Assembly: GCA_015061745.1 (NCBI GenBank)
Contig: SUWB01000001.1
Location: forward strand, 1 to 64,000
Reading direction: 5' to 3'
DNA from: Lentisphaerota bacterium
GTDB taxonomy: Bacteria; Verrucomicrobiota; Lentisphaeria; Victivallales; Victivallaceae
Length of the DNA: 64,000 nt
Below, piece after piece: positions 42,065 through 51,801 of this stretch. The translations under genes were made by a program, and so were the position numbers. Below the pieces are notes generated by a model. The model did not search any database, was not told the DNA's origin, and saw nothing but the letters and a program-made list of their open reading frames with translations. The stretch's first letter is position 1; each line of letters opens with the position of its first letter.

Positions 42065-42873
42065 TCTCTGTTCTGATGCGTTCACATAACGACATCCTTT
42101 ATATCAGACGGACAGTTGAAGCGTTACTGTCACAGGAACTTGACGACACATTGGAGATCATTTCCTGTGATGACCATTCTACGGACGGAACAGCAGAGTA
42201 TCTGGCAGGTGTCGCTCAGCTGCGCAGGATCTCTCCGCCTGAGGGCAAATATGTCCCCGGAAAAACTCTTAACCATATGGTAAGTCACGCCAGGGGCGAA
42301 TATATCGTTTTCAACAACGGTGACGCTGTTCCCCAAAACAACGAATATTTGAAACATCTTATCCAGCCTTTGAAAGACAAAAGTGTAAATTGCGTCTTTG
42401 CCAATCAAATCGCCAGACAGGATGCCTTTGCTGTGGTGCGGAAGGATTATGAACGTGCTTTCGGTGACGGTTCGATTTCCCGGAACTGGCATAAATTCTT
42501 TTCCCTTGTATCCTCCGGATTCAGGAAAGAGGAGTTGATTCAGCATCCTTTTGACGAAACTTTCCAGTATTCCGAAGATTCCCAATGGGTCAACCGCCGG
42601 GAGGTCAAAATCGTTTATGTGCCTGAAGCGGTCGTGGAACATTCCCACAATTATACCTTGAAAGAGGTTGAAAAACGTTTTTTCAACGAGGGCGTGGCTG
42701 ATAAACAAATGGGAAAGCAAACTCCCGGATTTCTGCGAACCTGGAAAAGCATTGCCGCTGAAACTTTACGGGATTGGATCTATCTGCTTAAAAAGGGAGA
42801 GAAAAAAGAGTTTTTCTATTCCCCCCGTTACCGTTATACCCAAAAAATGAGCTATTACCGGGGGACAAGATAA
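42061..42873 (+). CDS. family 2 glycosyltransferase
   Basis: 270 aa GT-A fold. ISVLMRSHNDILYIRRTVEALLSQ, then IISCDDHSTDGTAEYL with the nucleotide-binding Asp residues, YIVFNNGDAVPQN as DxD-like motif (here NGDA), and a C-terminal acceptor part with EDSQWVNRREVK. Typical inverting GT2 that adds a sugar to the lipid-linked repeat unit. Donor unknown. Confidence 0.87.
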   Translation: MISVLMRSHNDILYIRRTVEALLSQELDDTLEIISCDDHSTDGTAEYLAGVAQLRRISPPEGKYVPGKTLNHMVSHARGEYIVFNNGDAVPQNNEYLKHLIQPLKDKSVNCVFANQIARQDAFAVVRKDYERAFGDGSISRNWHKFFSLVSSGFRKEELIQHPFDETFQYSEDSQWVNRREVKIVYVPEAVVEHSHNYTLKEVEKRFFNEGVADKQMGKQTPGFLRTWKSIAAETLRDWIYLLKKGEKKEFFYSPRYRYTQKMSYYRGTR

Positions 42874-44069
42874 TGAAAATCGCCCATATTGTCCGCCGTT
42901 TCACCTTTTCCGAATGGGGCGGCACTGAAAGTGTCGTCTGGCACATTGCCAGACAGCAGCAGGCTCAAGGATTGACGCCGGAAATACTCTGTACCGGAGC
43001 TTTGGATAAAGCAGGAACTGAAATTGTTGAGGGCATCACGATCCGCCGTTTTCCCTACTTTTATCCTTATTTCCCTATGCCGGAAAAGGATAAAATCGCT
43101 CTGGACAAAAAAGGAGGCAACCCCTTTTCCCCTGAACTTATGAAAACGCTTCGTGAGGGAGCATACGATATCTTTCATATTCACGCAGGAGGCCGACTTG
43201 CCAATTATTCCATCCGTCTTGCCCGGAAACTTGCGGTGCCGACAGTAATGAGTCTCCACGGAGGTTCCTGTGCCATTCCGGAACAGGAAATGGCACTGAT
43301 GCTCAAACCGTTGAAACATAAATTCAGTTACGGCGGCATTATTGACCGTCTTTACCGCACCCGCAGAGCTCCGGAAAGTCAGGCGGAGCTTCTTTTGGCA
43401 TTGAGCCGTGAAGAACAGGCAAAACTGCAGAAACTTTACCCCGGGAAAAGAGTTGAACTTTTCCCCAACGGCATACTGCACCGGGAACTGCCGGAAACAG
43501 GGGATTTCCGCAAAAAATACAATATTCCTGAAAATGCAAAACTTCTCCTTTGCATCTCACGCATTGATTACCAGAAAAATCAGAAAATACTTCTGGAGCT
43601 CTTGAAAAAGGAAAACAGCTCCCACTTGCTGCTCATCGGCCCCGTGACCGCCCAATGGTATCTTGAAGAATTGCTGGCTGAAGCGGAAAAATGGGACCTA
43701 AAAGAACGTTTGACTATTATTCCGGGGGTTGCTCCGGACAGTATTGAACTTTTACAGGCTTTGAAAACAGCTTACTGCTTTATTCTGCCCTCCCGTCACG
43801 AACCTTTCGGGATTGCGGCACTGGAAGCCCTTGATGCAGAACTTCCTCTGATCGCTTCAAATGTAGGCGGCTTGAGGGATTTTCTTGCCGACGGGAAAAA
43901 TGCACTGCTTTTTGAAGATAACGATGCCGATTCTCTCTTGAAAACATACGATCGGCTCCATTCTTTGCGGGAACAGATCATTGCAGGCGGCAGAGCAACT
44001 GCTGCTGAATACAACTGGCAAAGCATCAGTGCAAAGTTGACTGGAATTTACCGGGAGCTTGTAAAATGA
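42873..44069 (+). CDS. family 4 glycosyltransferase
   Basis: 398-aa GT-B enzyme. The N-terminal domain has GGTESVVWHIARQQQAQG and a HIHAGGRL loop; the C-terminal domain has LLCISRIDYQKNQKILLEL and the donor-binding E-x7-E motif in LPSRHEPFGIAALEALDAELPLIAS. One base of the stop codon TAA is shared with the GT2 gene start; its own stop overlaps the next start. Confidence 0.88.
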   Translation: MKIAHIVRRFTFSEWGGTESVVWHIARQQQAQGLTPEILCTGALDKAGTEIVEGITIRRFPYFYPYFPMPEKDKIALDKKGGNPFSPELMKTLREGAYDIFHIHAGGRLANYSIRLARKLAVPTVMSLHGGSCAIPEQEMALMLKPLKHKFSYGGIIDRLYRTRRAPESQAELLLALSREEQAKLQKLYPGKRVELFPNGILHRELPETGDFRKKYNIPENAKLLLCISRIDYQKNQKILLELLKKENSSHLLLIGPVTAQWYLEELLAEAEKWDLKERLTIIPGVAPDSIELLQALKTAYCFILPSRHEPFGIAALEALDAELPLIASNVGGLRDFLADGKNALLFEDNDADSLLKTYDRLHSLREQIIAGGRATAAEYNWQSISAKLTGIYRELVK

Positions 44070-45157
44070 AAAGGGTTCTCTACATCGGTAAATACAATGG
44101 AATCGTAGGCGGCATTGAGCGTTATATGCAGCAAAGTGCCCAGCTGCTGCGGAGGAGCGGTTTGGCTGTTCATTGTCTTTATATGGAACAAGGAGGCAGA
44201 GAACAGCAAAGTTTTGCTGACGCCTTTGATTCGATTCAGAAGTTTTCTCCGGAAAATGAATTGCTGCAAAAAGCGGATATTGTGATCGTCCACAATATTA
44301 TTCCCGTTGAGTTTTTACAATTTATGCCGGAAGGCAAGACATTCTTTTTTGCTCACGACCACAATATTTACTGCAGGCGGCATCACTATTACACGCCCAT
44401 AGGCAGAATCAACTGTCACCGGAAATACAATAAATTCTTTTGTGCCCTCTGTTCTCTGGGCAGGAACGCAGCTCCGCCCCTGGCGGAATACCGGAAACTT
44501 CCGGCGTTGGTGCTTTCTGACTTTATGGCCGGAAATTTGCGTAAAAACGGTTTTGAAAAAATTGTCAAACTCCCCGCCTTTATTCAATGTTCAGAGAAAA
44601 AACATTCCTTTATGCCTGACAATGTATTGAGAATCCTCTTTCTCGGGCAGCTTATCCGGGGGAAAGGGGCTGATTTGATGCTCAAAACTTTCAGCGATCT
44701 TGCAAAAGTTGACATTCCTTTTACCTGTACCGTTGCCGGAGACGGCAATGACCGGCCTATGCTTGAAGCACTGGTAAAAAAATACCATTTGCAGCAGCAG
44801 GTTCATTTTACAGGTTTCGTCAGTTCCCCGGAAAAGTTGTGGGACAACTGTGATGTATTCTTTTTTCCTGTCCGCTGGCAGGAACCTTTCGGGTTGGTGG
44901 GCTTGGAAGCAATGGCACACGGGATCCCCGTCGTTGCGTTTGATACCGGCGGAGTCCGGGAGTGGCTTTTACCTTCAGAAAACGGTATAATCGTGCCGGA
45001 AAAAAAGACAATCAGTGCCGCCGGAATGCTCGGCGTTCTGGCTCAAAACCGGGAACTCCTTGAATCTATGGGCAAAAGAGGAGCTGAACTGGCAAAAGAA
45101 AGGTTCTCAGAAAAACAGTTTGTGAAAAAATTTCAACAATTATTGGAGTTGCAGTAA
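44066..45157 (+). CDS. family 4 glycosyltransferase
   Basis: 363-aa GT-B enzyme. GIVGGIERYMQQSAQLL opens the acceptor domain. An unusual Cys/His-rich stretch follows (residues about 103-130, CRRHHYYTPIGRINCHRKY then CALC), possibly a zinc site as in some GT4 of EPS loci. The donor site is FPVRWQEPFGLVGLEAMAHGIPVVAFDTGG. Substrate unknown. Confidence 0.87.
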   Translation: MKRVLYIGKYNGIVGGIERYMQQSAQLLRRSGLAVHCLYMEQGGREQQSFADAFDSIQKFSPENELLQKADIVIVHNIIPVEFLQFMPEGKTFFFAHDHNIYCRRHHYYTPIGRINCHRKYNKFFCALCSLGRNAAPPLAEYRKLPALVLSDFMAGNLRKNGFEKIVKLPAFIQCSEKKHSFMPDNVLRILFLGQLIRGKGADLMLKTFSDLAKVDIPFTCTVAGDGNDRPMLEALVKKYHLQQQVHFTGFVSSPEKLWDNCDVFFFPVRWQEPFGLVGLEAMAHGIPVVAFDTGGVREWLLPSENGIIVPEKKTISAAGMLGVLAQNRELLESMGKRGAELAKERFSEKQFVKKFQQLLELQ

Positions 45158-46938
45158 TGAAAATATTACTTTCGGCAATACCTTTTGATAACGGGAAATC
45201 AGGAATTTCCGTTTATATCCGTGAAGTGGTCAAAGCTCTGGAAGCTCAGGGCCACAAACTGACTTTGATCGTGGAAGATGACGGAGTTGAGGAGTTTGAA
45301 CGCTTTGAACAAATCCGGATCAAAAAGCGCAATGCTCTTTTTTCAATGCTTTACAGTCTGTTTATCCTGCCCTTCAGAATCAACTGGAAAAAGTACGATT
45401 TCTGCATCCTGCTTGCTGCCAACCGCAGATGTTTTTGCCGTTTTCCTGTATTTACGATCGCTGTGGTGCACGATCTTTCACAATATCACGTTCCGGTCAA
45501 GTATGACCGGTTCCGGATGTTTTACATCAAAAAAGTTCTGCCCCATTATGTCAGAAAAGCTCAAAGTATCGTGGCAATCAGTCGCTCCACCCAAAATGAT
45601 CTTATCAAATACTGGCACATTCCGGCAGAAAAGATTTCCGTTGTTTATAACGGTTTTACCCCTCAAAAAACGGTTCAGACAGAAAAACTCAAACAGATCC
45701 TTTATATTTCCCGCATTGAACATCCCGGGAAAAATCATTTGAATCTGCTCAAAGCCTTTGAACTTTTACCGGAAGAATTACGCAGAGAATATACCCTCGT
45801 TATGCCGGGGGCTGCCTGGAACGGCGCAGAAGCCGTCTTTGAATATGCCAAAAATTCGCCGTGCAGAGAGCAGTTCAAATTCCCGGGTTTTGTGGATCTT
45901 GCCAAACTGCCCGAACTTTACGCTCAAAGCACAATGTATATATTCCCCTCCCTCTTTGAAGGGTTCGGTTTGTCTCTCCTTGAAGCAATGCACGCAGGAG
46001 TCCCCTGTGCCTGTTCAAACAACTCCTCTCTCGGGGAACTGGGGCAGGATTCCGCACTTCTCTTTGATCCCGCTTCAGTGGAAGAAATTGCTGAAAGTAT
46101 GAAAAAAATCCTTTCTTCCCCTGCTTTGCAGCAGGAACTGAGTGCAAAAGGTAAAGAAAAAGCCGCCCATTTCAGCTGGCAGAATACGGCCAACGGTCTG
46201 GCGGAACTTTATAAAAAACGGAAAGCCTTTGTGTTCGGAGTCCCCTTTTTCAGCGGAACAATGGATGAAGCCTTACAGCAGATCGATGATCTTGTGAAAA
46301 GTAAGCACGCTCACCATATTGCCTTTATCAATGCCCATTGTCTGAATATTGCCTCTTGTAATGAAAATTACAAGAACATCTTAAAAATGTGTTCTGCTGT
46401 TTTTGCCGACGGTATCGGTGCCAGGATCGGAGCCAAGATGTTGGGATTCCGGGTGGAAGAAAATGTGAACGGCACCGATATGTTCCCCCTTCTGGCGCAA
46501 AAGCCCTACCGTATCTACCTCTTTGGCGGGGCTCCCGGAGTGGCGGCAACGGCACTTGAAAAGGCAAAAAAATTAAATGGGAAAGCCCAATTTGTCGGCT
46601 GTGCCGACGGATTTTTCAAGGAGAAAAGTGAAAAAGAGCTGCTGACTGAACTTGCTGAATTGAAAGTTGATATCCTTTTAGTCGCTTTAGGCGTTCCCAA
46701 ACAGGAAGAATGGATAGCCACTAATCTTGAAAAAATACCCGGATGTGTGGCGATCGGGGTGGGCGGTTTGCTGGACTTTGTGTCAGAACGTATCCCCCGG
46801 GCCCCCCTGTGGATGAGAAAACTCAATATTGAATGGTGTTTCCGTCTGTATTGTGAGCCTGTAAGATTGTTCAAACGTTATATTATTGGAAATCCGCTTT
46901 TTATTGCACGGGTTTTCAAAAGCAAATTATGGAGATGA
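45157..46938 (+). CDS. GT4-GT26 bifunctional glycosyltransferase
   Basis: 593 aa fusing two transferases normally encoded apart. Residues 1-350 are GT-B/GT4, with ISRIEHPGKNHLNLLKAF and FPSLFEGFGLSLLEAMHAGVP. Residues about 355-593 are a WecG/TagA/CpsF (GT26) domain: FINAHCLNIAS, VFADGIGARIGAKMLG, VNGTDMFP, IYLFGGAPGVA, and VALGVPKQEEWI followed by GVGGLLDFVSERIPRAPLW. GT26 enzymes add N-acetylmannosamine-type or glucose residues to a lipid-linked sugar. The fusion implies consecutive transfer steps. It starts at the base of the preceding stop codon. Confidence 0.9.
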   Translation: MKILLSAIPFDNGKSGISVYIREVVKALEAQGHKLTLIVEDDGVEEFERFEQIRIKKRNALFSMLYSLFILPFRINWKKYDFCILLAANRRCFCRFPVFTIAVVHDLSQYHVPVKYDRFRMFYIKKVLPHYVRKAQSIVAISRSTQNDLIKYWHIPAEKISVVYNGFTPQKTVQTEKLKQILYISRIEHPGKNHLNLLKAFELLPEELRREYTLVMPGAAWNGAEAVFEYAKNSPCREQFKFPGFVDLAKLPELYAQSTMYIFPSLFEGFGLSLLEAMHAGVPCACSNNSSLGELGQDSALLFDPASVEEIAESMKKILSSPALQQELSAKGKEKAAHFSWQNTANGLAELYKKRKAFVFGVPFFSGTMDEALQQIDDLVKSKHAHHIAFINAHCLNIASCNENYKNILKMCSAVFADGIGARIGAKMLGFRVEENVNGTDMFPLLAQKPYRIYLFGGAPGVAATALEKAKKLNGKAQFVGCADGFFKEKSEKELLTELAELKVDILLVALGVPKQEEWIATNLEKIPGCVAIGVGGLLDFVSERIPRAPLWMRKLNIEWCFRLYCEPVRLFKRYIIGNPLFIARVFKSKLWR

Positions 46939-46940
46939 AA

Positions 46941-47861
46941 ATGAAAAAACTCTTTTTTCTGCTGTTGAGTGCTGCCGCAGTCATATTGACTTTTGCCGGG
47001 TGTTCATTGAGTTCCCCCTATGATTATGGCACAAACTGGCTGATCCGTGAAAATGATATTCCGCAATATTATTCAAAGTTTGATCTTTTCTATATCGGCA
47101 AGGCACCGGCGGGTTATGGTGATACCCACGACATTCAGTTCAACTGGACAAAAACCCATACCAATGATATTTTCGGCCGGGGGGTGCGGGTCTTTTCCCC
47201 TGAAATACCCAAGCCTGATGTTGAAAATGTTTCTGAAGCACTGGAATACTACCTTGATAATTTCCATAAACCGGGACATCCTTTTGTTCTGCTTGCTGAA
47301 GGTAAAGCCGCCGATCTGCTTTATAAAGCAATGCAAAAAACAAACGGGATAAGTGTAAAAAACGGCTTCATAGCCGCCTATCTTCCTGATATGCAGCCCA
47401 AAACAGCCGAAGAAATCGCGGACGATTTTTTCTGGGATGGCCTGAAAGCTGCGGCCAATGCCGATGATTATGGTGTAATCGTAACCTGGACAAGCTGTAT
47501 CAACAATGAGAAAATGAATAATCCGGCTTTGAAAAAAGGAAATTACTGTATCAATCCCCTCAACTGGAAATTGGACGCCACTCCCGGAACAAACAAAGAA
47601 AATATCAAAGCAGTCTTTTATATGCCGGAACATAAAAACATTTTCTGGCGTAAAGTCGAAGCAAAAAATTTCTGCAGTGCAGTCATTGATCCGGAAAAAG
47701 GTGTGCTGAATATCAAATGTCCCCTGGTGCTGCTTCATACTGTCAACGGCAGATTTACCAAAAATTGTATTTCCATTTTTGCCGGAAATATTGCCGCCAA
47801 TGCCGCAAAAAGAACTCAAAACCTGATCAAATACCGGGAATGGGGGAAAAACGTAAAATGA
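46941..47861 (+). CDS. DUF3089-like lipoprotein lacking the hydrolase nucleophile
   Basis: 306 aa from ATG 46941, because GGAG lies 6 nt upstream (46931-46934); this gives a clean lipobox TFAGC. The sequence resembles DUF3089, an alpha/beta-hydrolase family: NWLIRENDIPQYYSKFDLFYIG at the start and a Cys/Asn-rich late part (TWTSCINNE). Where active members have GHSQG, this reads VLLAEGKAADLL, with no Ser. It is therefore probably a non-catalytic binding protein for the glycan, in the outer membrane or periplasm. Family assignment is moderate. Confidence 0.6.
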   Translation: MKKLFFLLLSAAAVILTFAGCSLSSPYDYGTNWLIRENDIPQYYSKFDLFYIGKAPAGYGDTHDIQFNWTKTHTNDIFGRGVRVFSPEIPKPDVENVSEALEYYLDNFHKPGHPFVLLAEGKAADLLYKAMQKTNGISVKNGFIAAYLPDMQPKTAEEIADDFFWDGLKAAANADDYGVIVTWTSCINNEKMNNPALKKGNYCINPLNWKLDATPGTNKENIKAVFYMPEHKNIFWRKVEAKNFCSAVIDPEKGVLNIKCPLVLLHTVNGRFTKNCISIFAGNIAANAAKRTQNLIKYREWGKNVK

Positions 47862-48787
47862 AATTTTTTGATTATCTTCCGGCTTACATTCTGAATCATT
47901 CCCCCAGGATCATTGCCGCATTTGAAATGGATTTTTTACGGAATCTGCCCGCATTTCAAAAATCCATACCGAAAGGGGAAAAGTTTACACTTGTTTTGCA
48001 GCTGGGGTGGTCGGCAGAACTTCCTGAAGTTGCCGCAGAACTGAAAGAACGTCTTTCTGAAGCACGGACAGCCTTTCCGGAAGCCCGTTTTATCATCCTT
48101 GCCAATGCTCCCGGAGAAGTGGAGATCATCAAAGATTTCTGCGAAGTTTATCTGGCAAGTCATAATGCCTTTCTTGATCCCCGCCGCTATCCGTTGGCGA
48201 AGGAAAAAAATCGTAAATTTGATGCCCTTTACATTGCCCGTATTACTCCTTTCAAACGGCACGAACTTGCAGTAAAAATAAAAAATCTCCATTTGATCGG
48301 CAGTTATTCCCAAAAAGAAAAAGAATATTTCACCAAAACGATCTCCCTTTTCCCCAATACAGCGTGGAGTCAGAAAGTTCCTTCATTTCTGATCGGCAGA
48401 AAAATTTGCGAAGCCTCCTGCGGTCTGGCTCTTTCGGCAATTGAGGGAGCAATGTTTTCCTGCGGCGAATACTCTCTGTGCGGCGTACCGGTGGTCAATA
48501 CCCGGAATCTGGGCGGCCGGGATACGCTGCTGCCGGAATTTGCTGTGCGTTATGCAGATGATAATGCAGACAGTGTAGCAGAAAATGTGGAATTCTGGGT
48601 AAAAAACCCCATTGCGCCCGCCGAAATCAGAGAGGGATTTCTGCGTCTGGCTCTGCCGCAAAAGGAACTGGTGCAGGATCTGATCAACTCAATTGCAGGC
48701 CATAGGGTAAACTTGCCCCATAAGTTAAACATCAGATGCCGCCTGCTGCCTCATACGCAGTTCCTGCACGGTATCAGAAAAAAGTGA
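47858..48787 (+). CDS. predicted glycosyltransferase, GT-B like
   Basis: 309 aa from ATG 47858, overlapping the previous stop by 4 nt. The N-terminal half is unusual, but the C-terminal half has the GT4-type donor region: CGLALSAIEGAMFSCGEYSLCGVPVVNTRNLGGRD. A short ARITPFKRHELA segment resembles the inter-domain start of GT-B enzymes. It is last in the operon and may act on the polymer end or a side branch. No terminator is visible before the convergent gene at 48833. Confidence 0.7.
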   Translation: MKFFDYLPAYILNHSPRIIAAFEMDFLRNLPAFQKSIPKGEKFTLVLQLGWSAELPEVAAELKERLSEARTAFPEARFIILANAPGEVEIIKDFCEVYLASHNAFLDPRRYPLAKEKNRKFDALYIARITPFKRHELAVKIKNLHLIGSYSQKEKEYFTKTISLFPNTAWSQKVPSFLIGRKICEASCGLALSAIEGAMFSCGEYSLCGVPVVNTRNLGGRDTLLPEFAVRYADDNADSVAENVEFWVKNPIAPAEIREGFLRLALPQKELVQDLINSIAGHRVNLPHKLNIRCRLLPHTQFLHGIRKK

Positions 48788-48832
48788 TCCGGGAAACACC
48801 ACTTTGCAGCGATGAGTTTTCAAATTTTTCAC

Positions 48833-49477
48833 TCACATCCCTGACTGCGGATTCTCGGACTGTTTGATAACAGGAAGTTTTCTTCCCATATCAAAGTTGA
48901 TCAGCGGCATCCAAGGCAGATATGATTTAGGATTGTAATTCAGCAAACCTATTTGAAATGCTGCCCCGTAACGTCCGTTATTCAACAGGCCGATTTGCAC
49001 TTTATCGGTGTCATTCAATATACCTATAAAAACGGAGTCTGCAATATTTATTCCGCAAAACTGCATAAGTTCCGTATGTTTTTCTATCACCTCGCCAGCC
49101 CAGATATGATTAAGTATTCCGATTTGTATGCCATAACACTTTTTCGTATAATTTTCAAATCCGACAGAAATACCGTAATTATTATCTGTTGCCGTTCCCA
49201 TCGGAAGCGGATTGAGCTGAAGTCCGTAATTATTCTGCAGATGAGTCGCCACCGTCGCCAGAGAAATAACAGAGGATTTCTGCTGCACAAATATGAGTCC
49301 CAAAGCCAGAAAGGTATCAGAACTTTCATCCACCAGTTTTCTGCTCGCAACCAGTCCCACATCTACTTGCAGCGGAGCAAATTTCCAACCGGAAATAACT
49401 CCTTTATCATTAAAGTCACCGGCAAAAGAAACTGATAAGAACAAGATCGTCCACAATATCAATAAAATTTTTTTCAT
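48833..49477 (-). CDS. secreted repeat protein, LA_2272-like
   Basis: 214 aa from the ATG at 49477, with a signal peptide (KKILLILWTILFLSVSFA). The middle has the repeated pattern GIQIGILNH ... FIGILND ... QIGLLNNG ... FQIGLLNYN, about 15-20 residues apart, which is the LA_2272-type surface repeat; it ends SYLPWMPLINFDMGRK. Alternating hydrophobic residues suggest beta-strands. Probably outer-membrane or periplasmic. It is convergent with the EPS operon and not part of it. Function unknown. Confidence 0.7.
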   Translation of the reverse strand: MKKILLILWTILFLSVSFAGDFNDKGVISGWKFAPLQVDVGLVASRKLVDESSDTFLALGLIFVQQKSSVISLATVATHLQNNYGLQLNPLPMGTATDNNYGISVGFENYTKKCYGIQIGILNHIWAGEVIEKHTELMQFCGINIADSVFIGILNDTDKVQIGLLNNGRYGAAFQIGLLNYNPKSYLPWMPLINFDMGRKLPVIKQSENPQSGM

Positions 49478-49794
49478 TTTCACTATTCCCCCCCAAAAAT
49501 TTATATACTCCGGTTGAACAGCATTGATTTTCTGCCCCAATTGGAATGTCATATAAATTACTGTTCTTTTCCTGTTTTGTCAAGCAGAAAATGAATTTTC
49601 TTTGATCTGTAAATCATTTCAGTTCTCTTTTTTCTGCTTCAACCTGAAATGCTCTATTTCAAGAGAAATTATAAAATCCCGGAAAAGCAGAAATAAAAAA
49701 GGAACTTTTTTCTTGTAAAAGGTTCATTTTTGTGCTAAATTATAAAGTTGTATGTATGAATCAAAGAAATTGCAATTTCAGGAAATATATTGAT
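49478..49794. other. 317-bp divergent intergenic region
   Basis: AT-rich with many A/T runs. The only feature I can support is the promoter at 49713-49741 reading toward the Etf/lactate operon. A ribosome site for the minus-strand gene (GGGGGG then AATAGTG) lies at about 49488-49493. Confidence 0.5.
49713..49741 (+). promoter_or_regulatory. promoter of the lactate-oxidation operon
   Basis: TTGTAA, 17 nt ending TGC, TAAATT; about 55 nt before ATG 49795. Confidence 0.6.
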
Positions 49795-50595
49795 ATGAAA
49801 ATAGCTGTCTGCATCAAACAGGTTCCCGGCACCACCGCCGTTGAGGTGGATCCGGTGACAGGGACCTTAAAAAGAGACGGTGTTGAGTCAAAACTCAATC
49901 CGTGCGACCTTTACGCCCTTGAAACAGGGCTGCGTCTCAAAGAATCCTGCAATGCGCATTTGACTGCTGTCACAATGGGACCGCCTCAGGCAGAAAGCAT
50001 CCTCAGAGAAGCCTTTATGATGGGAGTTGATGAAGCGATCCTTGTCTCTGACAGAAAATTCGGCGGTTCAGATGTTTTGAGCACCAGCTATACTCTGGCG
50101 CAGGCTTTGGAATGCAGCGGACCTTTTGATCTGATCATCTGCGGCAGACAAACCACAGACGGCGACACAGCTCAAGTGGGTTCAGAACTTGCCGAACTGC
50201 TGCAAATTCCCCACGCCGCCAATATTACAGAGATCCATTCAGTTGAAGACTCCTCCATTTCCGCAACCACACTTCTGCCGGGGAGCCTTATGAAAATCAC
50301 AATGGAACTTCCTGCATTGATCGCCGTAGATGAATCCATTGCCGAACCCCGTCTTCCCTCTTACAAGTTGAAACTTGCCACTGCCGACCGCAGTATCAAA
50401 GTGTTATCTCTTGAGGATTTCGCCGACAAAGATGAAACTCACTACGGTCAGAGCGGCTCTCCCACCAGAGTGGTGCGGGTGTTCCCTCCTGAGCACGATA
50501 TCATTCAGGAACGCTGGGAAGGGACTGCTGATGAAAATGCTTCAAAGTTGGCAGATTTCCTTGAAAACAATAAATTTCTTCAAATTGCGAGGTGA
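49795..50595 (+). CDS. lctB: electron-transfer flavoprotein beta subunit (LctB-type)
   Basis: 266-aa EtfB: KIAVCIKQVPGTTAVEVDPVTGTL, KLNPCDLYALETGLRL, VTMGPPQAESILREAFMMGVDEAILVSD, and the AMP/FAD-site loop IICGRQTTDGDTAQVGSELAELL. Start ATG 49795 is preceded by AGGAAAT. Followed 6 nt later by EtfA and then a FAD-dependent lactate dehydrogenase, the gene order of LctBCD of Acetobacterium woodii, which couples lactate oxidation with NAD+ to oxidation of reduced ferredoxin by flavin-based electron confurcation. Gene symbol assigned by this order. Confidence 0.87.
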   Translation: MKIAVCIKQVPGTTAVEVDPVTGTLKRDGVESKLNPCDLYALETGLRLKESCNAHLTAVTMGPPQAESILREAFMMGVDEAILVSDRKFGGSDVLSTSYTLAQALECSGPFDLIICGRQTTDGDTAQVGSELAELLQIPHAANITEIHSVEDSSISATTLLPGSLMKITMELPALIAVDESIAEPRLPSYKLKLATADRSIKVLSLEDFADKDETHYGQSGSPTRVVRVFPPEHDIIQERWEGTADENASKLADFLENNKFLQIAR

Positions 50596-50601
50596 TTTTC
50601 T

Positions 50602-51801
50602 ATGAGCAAGATCATCATTCATCAGGAAAAAGCCCTCAAAAACGACCTGACAGCCCTGGCTGCCGTGTGTCCCTTTAACGCCATTGAAACGGGAACTGCC
50701 GGACTTTCCATTAATGCCGGGTGCAAGATGTGCCGTCTGTGTACCAAACGCTATCCTGAAATCTTTGAATTTCAGGAATCCCAAACGCCCCGCATCGACA
50801 AATCCCAATGGCAGGGGATCGCCGTTGCCGCAGAATTGACGGAAAAAAATGAACTTCATCCCGTTTCTCTTGAACTTCTGGGCAAAGCACGGGAGCTTGC
50901 GGCTAAAGTAAATCAGAAAGTTCTCGCCTTTGTGGCGGGATCTGATATTGAAGATGCAGCAGATAAACTGATCGCCTATGGCGCAGATGAAGTTGTTATT
51001 TATGACTCACCTGAATTAAAATATTTCCGGGCAGAACCCTTTACTACTGCCCTTGAGGATTTTATCAATCTCTATCACCCGGCAGTTGTTCTGGTGGGAG
51101 GTACTTCCGTGGGACGTCAGTTTGCCCCCCGGGCAGCGGCCAGATTCAGGACCGGTCTTACTGCAGACTGTACCGTACTGGACATAAAACCTGACACCGA
51201 CCTTGAACAGATCCGTCCCGCTTTCGGCGGCAACATTATGGCCCATATCAATACGCCCAATCACCGCCCCCAGTTTGCCACAGTGCGGTGCAAGATCTTT
51301 CCCTTCCCTGAAAAGGTCTCCACTCCCTCCGGGAGCAAGATTTTCAGACACCTGACACCTCAGCAGCTGAGTTCCAAAGTGACTGTCAACTCTGTTGAGC
51401 CCCTTCCCGAAGAAGAAGGAATCGAAGATGCCCAGGTCATTGTTGCCGCCGGCAAGGGAATAAAACGTCAGGAAGATCTCAAGATGATCTATGACCTTGC
51501 CCAAGCCCTCAACGGCAAAGTTGCCGGTACCCGGTGTGTCATTGAAGCCGGTTGGCTTGACCATAAGAAACAAATCGGTCTTTCCGGCAGAACGGTCGCT
51601 CCGAAACTCATTATCTGCTGCGGGATTTCAGGCTCCGTCCAGTTTGCTGCCGGTATGAAAGGTGCTGAAAAGATCATCGCCATCAACAACGATCCCGATG
51701 CTGCCATTTTCAAGATCGCTCATATCGGTATCGTTGGAGATATTTATGAAGTGATCCCCGCACTCCTGAAAGAAATTGCCAATAAAGGAGCTTTTCTCTG
51801 A
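50602..51801 (+). CDS. lctC: electron-transfer flavoprotein alpha subunit with ferredoxin domain (LctC-type)
   Basis: 399 aa. The N-terminal 75 residues are a small ferredoxin-like module with four Cys: Cys23 (CPFNAI), Cys41, Cys44 and Cys47 (CKMCRLC), enough for one [4Fe-4S] cluster. The rest is Etf[71 protein letters not shown] and [12 protein letters not shown]. The ferredoxin domain is diagnostic of the anaerobic EtfA linked to bifurcating dehydrogenases rather than fatty-acid oxidation. Its stop overlaps the next start by one base. Confidence 0.9.
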   Translation: MSKIIIHQEKALKNDLTALAAVCPFNAIETGTAGLSINAGCKMCRLCTKRYPEIFEFQESQTPRIDKSQWQGIAVAAELTEKNELHPVSLELLGKARELAAKVNQKVLAFVAGSDIEDAADKLIAYGADEVVIYDSPELKYFRAEPFTTALEDFINLYHPAVVLVGGTSVGRQFAPRAAARFRTGLTADCTVLDIKPDTDLEQIRPAFGGNIMAHINTPNHRPQFATVRCKIFPFPEKVSTPSGSKIFRHLTPQQLSSKVTVNSVEPLPEEEGIEDAQVIVAAGKGIKRQEDLKMIYDLAQALNGKVAGTRCVIEAGWLDHKKQIGLSGRTVAPKLIICCGISGSVQFAAGMKGAEKIIAINNDPDAAIFKIAHIGIVGDIYEVIPALLKEIANKGAFL

